Assembly (NCBI GenBank): GCA_022385805.1
Contig: MU277685.1
Location: 124,001 to 188,000, forward strand
Length of the DNA stretch: 64,000 nt
Origin: Pilatotrama ljubarskyi
Taxonomy: Eukaryota; Basidiomycota; Agaricomycetes; Polyporales; Polyporaceae
Direction of reading: 5' to 3'
Part shown: positions 56,638-64,000 of the stretch, in pieces
How positions within the stretch are numbered: position 1 is the stretch's first letter
How the letters are laid out: each line of letters opens with the position of its first letter
Notes under the pieces: generated by a model
Told to the model about the DNA's origin: nothing
Databases searched by the model: none
The model's input: the letters and a program-made list of their open reading frames with translations, nothing else
Position numbers and translations under genes: made by a program

Positions 56638-57427
56638 GGCAGGGAGCCGGCGTTGTTGTCCATGGTCAGTGGCAAACCTCTTTTCCTCCTGCATACCTAA
56701 ACGGCACTAATATCCACCCGCTCTCCTGCAGGCGGCATGCGGCTCTTTATTTTCCGTGTTGTACATTTGGAAAAACTCGTTCTGTCTCTGCTACCTTGTG
56801 CTTGGCGCACGGGCGCCTGTGGTCCATAGGTGAAGAACGGAAGTCCTGACCGGAGTAGCGGCTGAACCCTGTAGGAAAATTGGCTGTATGCTGCTGTAGG
56901 TCGTGTGCCTCGTTCCAAGAGCAAGCCGTGGTGCATCGGCGTTGCAAACGTTCGTCGGGGCCGGGTGTAGTACGGACATCCCGGAACCAAGAGCAAAAAT
57001 CCCGCACCCAGAAGGTTTGCAATCCGTGGCAAGCATTTGGCTATCTTGCATGGGTGCCCGCTTGCGTCTGTTCTATGCGTGGGCTGTATGTGGGTGCAAG
57101 TGCGTGAGATTCGCTGCTCCTGGTGTGGCGGAAAACGAATAGCTCGAAGAGCCCTGCTGTCCCCGTCAAACGGCAAGGATTTGCTGATTTACATGGTAGC
57201 GTTAGGCTTTACATTGTGATGGGCCACACGATGTGATCTATATTGTCGTCTGTGGTACAAGAGTTGTGGTGAGCGGACGCTAGCCCAGACCCTCATACAG
57301 GAGCGGTTGAGGCTTACCTCACGTATGAATTATTCGTCCACTATACATTCATTTCCCAATTCTTCTTTCCCTCTGGGACTCTCCGGAGAGTCTGGCGAAA
57401 GAACTCATACTGGTCTACCTCTCCATG
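56638..57427. other. Convergent 3' intergenic
   Basis: 790 bp between the Derlin and OPRT stops. Two overlapping minus frames at 56697-57176 have no motif. Nothing else was supported. Confidence 0.5.
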
Positions 57428-58169
57428 TCATGCAGTGTCCTTCGCGCCGTACTCCTCCCAGTACTCCTGCATCTTCGCAAGCTCCTCGGTCCGTCCGTGC
57501 TCCTGCAGCCACCGCATGAGGTCCTTCATCTTCAGGATCGTCGGCACGCGCCCCTTTCCGCCAAGGAGCTCCTCCACCTCCGCGAGCGTGCTCTTCCCCT
57601 CCTTCCCCACCTCCTGCCGGTCGAGCATGAGCACCGCACCCACGACCTCGCCTCCCTCGCGCTTCACGGTCTCGATCGCGCCGCGGATCGCCGTGCCCGC
57701 GGTCGCGACATCGTCGAGGACGAGGACGCGCTTGCCCTTGACGGGCGTGCCGACGGTGATCCCGCCTTCGCCGTGGTCCTTGGCTTCTTTGCGGTCATAC
57801 GCGAAGCCGACGTCTATCTTGTGGTCGCGGTGAAGTAGGAGCGCGGTCCCGGCGGCGAAGGGGATGCCCTTGTATGCCGGACCGAAGAGCACGTCGAACT
57901 CTGGGAGGCCGGCGTTGAGCGCGTTCGCGATAGTCGCGGCGTATGCGGAGCAGAGGGTGTCAAGGACAGGCCCAGATGCGAGGAGGCCGGCGTTGAAGAA
58001 GTAGGGGGAGGTGCTGAGATCACGGAGTGCGGGTGAGGACGCGATGTGAGGAGGAACGGCGCGGACGGAGGACGGACCGGCCTGATTTGAGAGTGAATGT
58101 GCCGAATTTGAGGGCACCGACGGTCATGCCATGCTCGATGAGCTCGCTCTGATACTTCTCCAGCGACAT
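57428..58169 (-). CDS. Orotate phosphoribosyltransferase
   Basis: Model complement(join(57428..58013, 58078..58169)), 225 aa, the standard fungal length. It converts orotate and PRPP to orotidine monophosphate in pyrimidine synthesis. Motifs: ALKFGTFTLKSGRTSPYFFN (orotate/PRPP loop), FDVLFGPAYKGIPFAAGTAL, VGFAYDRKEAKDHGEGG (mobile catalytic loop with Arg-Lys), and the PRPP-binding VLVLDDVATAGTA. It is the stand-alone fungal Ura5-type enzyme, not the animal fusion with OMP decarboxylase. The single intron splits the Arg of LKSGR. A cytosolic location is inferred. Confidence 0.96.
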
Positions 58170-58689
58170 GTGAGCAGACGACCGTAAGGTATGTAGAGAG
58201 CAGAGATATATAATACGTAATATTGCGGATGCAGGCTTTCTCGACCGTCCTGATCCGGATCGCGATCGAGATCTCACGTCTCACGGAGCCGCGGAGTAAC
58301 TTCGGAAGCGCCGGCGTCGGAAAGCCTGACCTCACTCACTCCGTACTTCCAAGTCTACTCGCGCACTGCTCCAGTGCTGCTGAGTGCACTCAGTCTACCC
58401 TGCGCCGCGAGTCGGCTACTACTTCTTGTTCAGACTCTTTCATATCTGGGCTTGTGCCAGTGTGAGATATTTTCGCCGTTCAAGCCATCGCTACATTGGT
58501 CGAACGACCTGGAGGACGCCCAGTAGTACTCCTGCCGCATAGGAAGCCCAGGAAGCGTCCCGGACATCCCTTTCAACTCGCATTGCGTTCACCAACATGA
58601 GGTGCCGATGAGGTGCATCCCCTTGCTGCGAGCTGGATCTGGATATATAGCTGACAGAGATCACCAGCCATTGCCTGCCCTAGCACATC
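58170..58689. promoter_or_regulatory. Divergent promoter, OPRT / K+ channel
   Basis: 520 bp between head-to-head starts. A TATATAATA-like stretch near 58205-58215 lies about 40 bp upstream of the OPRT start and could be its TATA element. Confidence 0.4.
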
Positions 58690-61600
58690 ATGGGTCTCTT
58701 CGGCGCACTCACTCTCTTTCTCTCTGTATTTCCGCGTGGCGGCCACTCGCAACAAGCACTCGACCCAGAGAAAGGAGCTAGGGATGTTCACAAAGCCGAG
58801 AGAGCCCACTCTCAATCTATTGATCCCCATGATTTAGCTCACGACTCCAGCCACGAGAATAACGACAACACCGAACTCGGCACCGATAAACCTCACCGCG
58901 TCATACGCCGTGTGTACTCGAATGTTACCCATACACTCTCCGAACCTGTCTACGGCAGTGGGTCATCCGATGATCTTACCGTCTCGGGTTCGTCGCTCTA
59001 CTCTAGGATCAAGTCGTACATCTGGCCGAGCGACGACAAGAACGCTGACCTCGACAGCATCGTCCCAAATTACCGTTGGACGCCCATCATTTCTGGGATA
59101 GTGATCCCCTTCTCGATCCTGCTTGAGATCCCGGGCCTCACCGAACGATGGTACATCAGAACGGAGAATCACCAGACTGTCGAAACAAGGAGGAATCCGG
59201 TCATTCTGGAGGTCGGCTTGGCGATATCAATAGCTTGTGCACTCATCGCAAACGTCGCATTGGTCCTTCGCTTCTTGGAGAAGCGAGTGCAGACTGTCAC
59301 TCTACTTTGCATCGTTTTCCTCACCGTCCACGGTACGTTCGTTCTCTCCTGGCATATTTCGAAGAGCTAAGCTGTCCCCAGATATCATCAACATCGTCGC
59401 AGTAACTGTGTTCGGTGTTGAACATCGTTTCGACGATGGATTCACGTACGGCGAAGCGTTCTGGATGACGCTCTGTTCTACCATTGCTTCGACCATCACC
59501 AATGTCAGCCTCATTGTCGATCTCATCCGCACTCCCGACTTTGCCAGACGAGGCAAGTTCACCGACACACCAGTGGTCCTGATAAGCTAAAGTTTGCTTC
59601 CATTCATTAGGAAGCGGCCTAACGCGCAAGCAGCGCGCCCTCATGATCATCGTCATCGTCCTGCTCGTCTACATCGCCTTCGGCGCTCTCATCAACTCCA
59701 TCCTCCTCCATTTGAGTTTCATCAACGGCCTCTATTTCTCCGTCGTCTCGATCGAAACCATCGGCTTTGGCGACATCGTCCCGAAAAGCACCGGGGCGCG
59801 TGTCTGGACGTGCGTCTACATCCTCTTCGGCGTCATCAACATTGGTGTCGCCATCGCCATGTGCCGCGAGACAATCCTTGAGGGCCTCGAGATCGGATAC
59901 AGAAGGCGCATGCGCGACATGCGGCAACGCAGGCGCGAAGCTCGTAGGTTTAGACGATGGGAAGCACGGTGGCAGCGCGCCGTTGAGTTTCGCCTCCGCG
60001 AGTCTGGTCTCCCCGTGTGGGTCTCCGACAAGGAGGAGCGGCAGGACGACGGCAGGGTGCGCTTCCTAGGCTTGCTACCGGGTGTCACCAGCCGAATGCC
60101 CTTCTTGAGGCGTCTTGGAACGACGATCAAGCGTACTGCCACCCTCACCTCCGTCGAGTCTCGCCTCCCCGGACATCGCGGGATGCACCTGAACGTCAAC
60201 GCGTTGACGAACGCGCAGCTTGAAGCCGCCGCCCTTGAGGCCGGTGTTCCGTTGGAGATGTTTCTCGACCTCGGCGACCGACGGAACGACGACCAGGCAG
60301 CGCACGAGGAAGGCTTGCCAGCGCATTCAGTTGACGGCACTGGGATCGCCTCCGCATTGGCCAGGACGCACGGCGCCCATGCTTTCCGTGACACTATGGC
60401 GAGCGGATGGCCGTCACACGCCCAGACGCCGACCCATGCACAGATAGGCCGGATGGCGGCGATGCTGACCAAATTTGCCGTCGCAGTCGCGGGCCGCTAC
60501 GCTCATGCGCCTGGGCTTCTGCCCGATGTGGTGTCTGAGGAGCAACCACCGGACGCCGATGGTCAGGCGAACGGGAATGGTGACGCGGATGCGTCGGACC
60601 CGCCGCGTCCATCGCTGAACCAGCAAGGATCGGGAGCCTCGGGTCTTCGTGGAGACGGTGAGGGATCGCAGCGCAAACGTGGGCGGACGTCATTCCTGGA
60701 CATCAAGAACCACCCCGCTGCGAGGTGGCTAAAAGAGCATTCACGCGGGGCGACGCAGCGATCTGCCTGGACGTACGAGAGGTTCCGCACTGAGATGGAG
60801 GCCGAGGAGAAGAGGGCATACTACGTGAAGGTACGTGCTTCTTCACTACTTGGAACGCTGACACCTGACAGATGACTCCGTTGACCAGCTCGCCATTGCC
60901 TGGATATTGTTTTTCCTCTTCTGGACTGTGAGTCTCGCATACATCATGAGACAGTGTCATCGTTGACCAGAGCTCCGGAATGCAGGTCGGTTCTGGTATT
61001 TTCAGTGCGACGGAGGGATGGCCCTATGGCAGCGCGATGTATTTCTGTAGGCTACAACGGACGCCACGCGCACGTTGATTTTTACTGACCTGCTTGATAG
61101 GCTTCCTGGCCTTCGTGACTACCGGCTATGGCGACTTCGCGCCCGTCACCCCTGCCGGCCGCTCTGTCTTCGTCGTGTGGGCTTTGTTCGGTGTCGGCAC
61201 CCTGACAATCGTCGTTTCTGGTGAGCACTTTCTTTCGTGGGCAATAGTGCCTGATTGTGAACGCGCTGCGGGCAGTCCTGCAGGAGGCCAGTTCGTCACG
61301 CTACAAGAGCGCGCTGCATTCTCGGGTCTTTGACAAAGCGGTCAAGAAGTACCGTAAGCGCCAACTTCAGGAAAGCAAGCATCGGCCGCGGCCTGTCGTC
61401 GCCGCGCGCACTCAGAATGGCGGTGCCCCGACACAGGATAAGCCATCCTCACAGGGGCCAAAGTCTTCGGAGCAGCAGCCGAACGGTCAGGCCAACACGC
61501 GGCAAATTGAAGAGCGGCTCAAGCAGTCGCAAGAGATCGCTCAGCATATCTTAGAAGCGCTTCCCGAGGAAATAGTGCGGGGAGCCCGGACGTTCGAAGA

Positions 61601-62281
61601 GTATATGCAGTTCTTCGTCTCCGGTGCTGTCGATGGAGCGAACCCCTTCGACGATCGTGGCGCAGAGGACCCTAACGGGATGCCCACGGTGCCGCCCGAC
61701 ATGAAGAAATTGCTGGACGAGCTCGCAGAGATGGAGCATATTAATGAGAGGGTAAAGTCGGAAATCCTGCAGGATGAGGACGCGCGGAAGGTCAGTCTCC
61801 CATCAATGTACACGACATTCTGCCTTCTGATGTTGACGCTGAGCAGACACTATTCATGCTGAGCCTCGAACGTGAGCTGCCTCCTCCAAATGCACTTACG
61901 CCCTTGTTTCTCATTTGCCCGCACACAGGTTCATTGAAGAAGCTGGTCACGTCGGCGGAGAAGGCCCTGTCTGCACTCGCCGATCGAGACGCGTTGGCAA
62001 CTCTAGCAGCCGCCCGGTCATCTCCTTCGCAGGCAGCCGAGATCGAGAGACGACCCAGTCCTGCTGCCCCCGATGACGACGAGTCTGGGATTTCGGGCGC
62101 ACGGTCCAGCGCTCTTCCTCGCCCAAAGTCCGAGCCTGCTGGTCCGTTGCATCGTCGACATGTGCGGCATGCTCCTAGTCAGACCCTGGAGCGTACTAGA
62201 CAGGACGATGGGATGTCCTCCATCTCCGATCCCGAAGATGTCTCATCCTCTGCTTCATCAATGACCGCTAGCCCCAGCTGA
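58690..62281 (+). CDS. TOK-type two-pore outward-rectifier K+ channel
   Basis: Model join(58690..59332, 59382..59552, 59611..60830, 60889..60927, 60986..61046, 61101..61220, 61276..61790, 61847..61871, 61929..62281), 1048 aa. TOK channels have eight spans and two pore loops and release K+ at depolarised potentials. Spans 1-4 occupy about residues 130-265; span 5 (IIVIVLLVYIAFGALI) leads to pore 1 with selectivity filter TIGFGD (about 325); pore 2 has TTGYGDF (about 720) between spans 7 (LAIAWILFFLFWT) and 8. The loop between spans 6 and 7 is about 300 residues, far longer than in yeast TOK1, and the C-terminal tail is about 310 residues with a coiled segment and Ser-rich end. The second intron uses a GC donor. 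Confidence 0.94.
59553..59610 (+). other. GC-AG intron in the TOK channel
   Basis: 58-nt intron with donor GAG|GCAAGT and acceptor CATTAG. Removing it joins FARR-G to SGLTRKQRAL in the frame of span 5. Reading through stops at TAA within 60 nt, and the nearby GT site shifts the frame. Confidence 0.8.
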
Positions 62282-62873
62282 CACAGGCGGGGTCGTCTGA
62301 GGGACTGTCACCTACCCGTCCAGGATACTGTCATTCACTTCACACATGGTCCTCGTTTTATAGCACGCTATAAGAATAATGAATGCCACAGCACCATCCA
62401 TACACGGAGTAGTACATCATCGTCAAGCTGTAGAGTTACGCCACAATTTATAACTAGCGATACACCACGGACTTCTCATTCAGTGTAGCATAGTCAACAT
62501 CAAATCTCCTCGTTGCACGTAATCTCAATACTTTGACCATGATGCGTCGTTTCTCGACCTATTGACCTCGTCCGATATCCTCGCGCTGCACTGGAACTTG
62601 AAGTATCAGTACTGTGCCGGTCCCGGGCCGGGTGGGTCTGATGATGGACAGACAGCGGACCGCCCGACGCTGCGTACTCCGCCCGGCCTCCCGCTGCCCA
62701 CACTGTCGGATTCGCACATCCTCTCAGGTGCACCCTGCAGATATGGACCGATTGTTCAACGCACTTTCGCTCCAGGAAGCGGATTCATGGTCGCTTCTGC
62801 AAGAACCCTCGAATCAGGCCTCGTTGAACGTCTCGGCTCGATAGTCTCACATCTTACAACTTCAAACAGCGCT
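62282..62873. promoter_or_regulatory. Upstream region of the D-2-hydroxyacid dehydrogenase
   Basis: 592 bp between the channel stop and the next start, both plus strand. A frame runs in from 62562 without a stop, so an N-terminal extension is possible, but conserved sequence begins only at 62889. Confidence 0.4.
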
Positions 62874-64000
62874 ATGTCCGGCCGTCTCAAGGTGGTGGTC
62901 TCTCGGGACCTGGGTCCAGATGTGATGCCTTTGTTGCTGAAACATACCGAGTTAGAGGTCAGTGGTAATCGCCTTCTTGCGAGGGATGCTCTGACGCATT
63001 TTGACGTACAGGTGGTCGTTTGGCCGCACAACAGTGCGTGCGACCGCAAATGGCTGCTCGAGAACATACCCGGAGCCGTCGGCGTTCTCGTCATGTTATC
63101 TGAGAAGGTCTGTCATTGAGTGTTCCTGTGTTGGCGGTTTTGTAGGTTCCTACACATACAGCAGGTCAACGCCGAGTTCTTGGACGCGGCAGGACCCAAT
63201 TTGCGAGTTGTCTCGACGATGTCTGTGGGTTACGGTATGATACGAGTTCATAGTATGAGCGCGGCGCATGCACTCATTGATTCAATGTTCCCCGCAGAGC
63301 ACGCCGATACTGATGAGCTTGCAAAGCGCGGCGTCAAGTTCGGGTACACCCCAGACGTACTGACCGACGCAGGTGTGTTGCTTACATGGTTCCACTTCCC
63401 TAGCATGAGCTCACCCTCATATCCTCAACCTCACCCTACGGTAGTTGCTGATCTTTCGATCATGCTTGCTCTAATGGCTGGGAGGAACGTCAAGGAGACG
63501 TATGGCATAGTTCAGAAAGGAGAAGTAAGTGCGTGCGCGGAGTGTTGCGACGTTTATTGACAAGGCTCATCGTGCCATGAAACAGTGGCCGAACTTCGTT
63601 TGGTCGCCGTTCGCTTTCTGTGGGCCACAACTAAGCGCGACTCCCACGAGCCCCACACGGACAGCCGGCTTCATTGGTTTTGGACGTATCGCCCAAGCGA
63701 CTCTCGCCCGGCTGGTTCCATTCGGCTTCACGCGTTGTCTCTATACCGCGAACCCCTCCACGCCTCCGAATCCAGCCGCAGATGCTCAGGTCGCCGCCAA
63801 GTACGGCGTGAAAGAGGTGCAGCGTGTTGGGCTTATGGAGCTCGCGCGCGAGAGCGACGTGGTGTTCGTCCTTGCCCCAGGAGGTCCGGCGACTTACCAT
63901 ATTGTGGACGAAGCATTCCTGAAGCAGATGAAGCGAACTGCGGTACTCGTCAACACTAGTCGCGGGACCCTAGTCGACTCCGACGCCCTTGCCAAGGCTC
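62874..64000 (+). CDS. D-isomer-specific 2-hydroxyacid dehydrogenase (glyoxylate reductase-like), partial
   Basis: Model join(62874..62957, 63012..63107, 63165..63234, 63298..63372, 63445..63524, 63586..>64000); 280 codons are visible and the 3' end lies beyond the window. The family reduces glyoxylate or hydroxypyruvate with NAD(P)H, or acts on other 2-oxoacids. Visible elements: [20 protein letters not shown], substrate-domain [31 protein letters not shown], dinucleotide-binding [16 protein letters not shown], and [15 protein letters not shown]. The next catalytic residues (Arg, Glu, His) fall partly outside. The order and spacing match GRHPR-type enzymes. The introns are 54-72 nt. Confidence 0.9.

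Overview
The window is nuclear DNA of an intron-rich filamentous fungus, most likely a basidiomycete of the Agaricomycetes type. The signs are moderately high GC, genes broken by many 49-65 nt GT-AG introns with yURAy-like branch points, very small exons, an intron-bearing nuclear tRNA gene, and fungal families such as a WOPR-domain regulator, a TOK-type K+ channel and an Rmd1/DUF155 protein. All gene models were spliced by eye: splice sites were chosen so that the frame stays open and the protein matches the family. They are unverified by RNA or alignment.

Layout. 0-16 kb: a seven-span membrane protein of unknown function (-), SURF4/Erv29 cargo receptor (-), MutY/MYH DNA glycosylase (+), then a Gti1/Pac2 (WOPR) transcription factor (-) in unusually large intergenic spaces. 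15.6-26.4 kb: DNAJC11-like J-protein (-), Rmd1/DUF155 protein (+), zinc polyol/alcohol dehydrogenase (-), and a mitochondrial-type acyl-CoA ligase (-) that carries an apparent AT-AC intron and a 10-nt exon. 26.4-39.3 kb: a gene-free stretch with a repeated 14-mer, a coiled-coil/His-rich protein (-), a DJ-1 family protein (+), mitochondrial isoleucyl-tRNA synthetase (-) and B-type cyclin (+) from one divergent promoter. 40-48 kb: prolyl-tRNA synthetase (-), oxysterol-binding protein (-), a 105-bp TA-flanked inverted-repeat element, tRNA-Val(CAC) (-), and PIG-A/GPI3 (+). 48-55.3 kb: an NCS1 nucleobase permease (+) convergent, with 20 bp between stops, on a carboxyltransferase beta subunit (-), which is divergent from a biotin-carboxylase/BCCP alpha subunit (+). 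55.5-64 kb: Derlin (+), orotate phosphoribosyltransferase (-), two-pore TOK-like K+ channel (+) with a GC-AG intron, and a D-2-hydroxyacid dehydrogenase (+) cut by the window end.

Most genes are core eukaryotic housekeeping functions: protein synthesis, secretory pathway and lipid traffic, DNA repair and cell cycle. The most unusual biology is the divergent two-subunit acyl-CoA carboxylase without visible mitochondrial presequences, the AT-AC intron in the acyl-CoA ligase, and an in-frame presequence-like extension upstream of prolyl-tRNA synthetase. I saw no CRISPR array, operon, phage or intact transposase gene.
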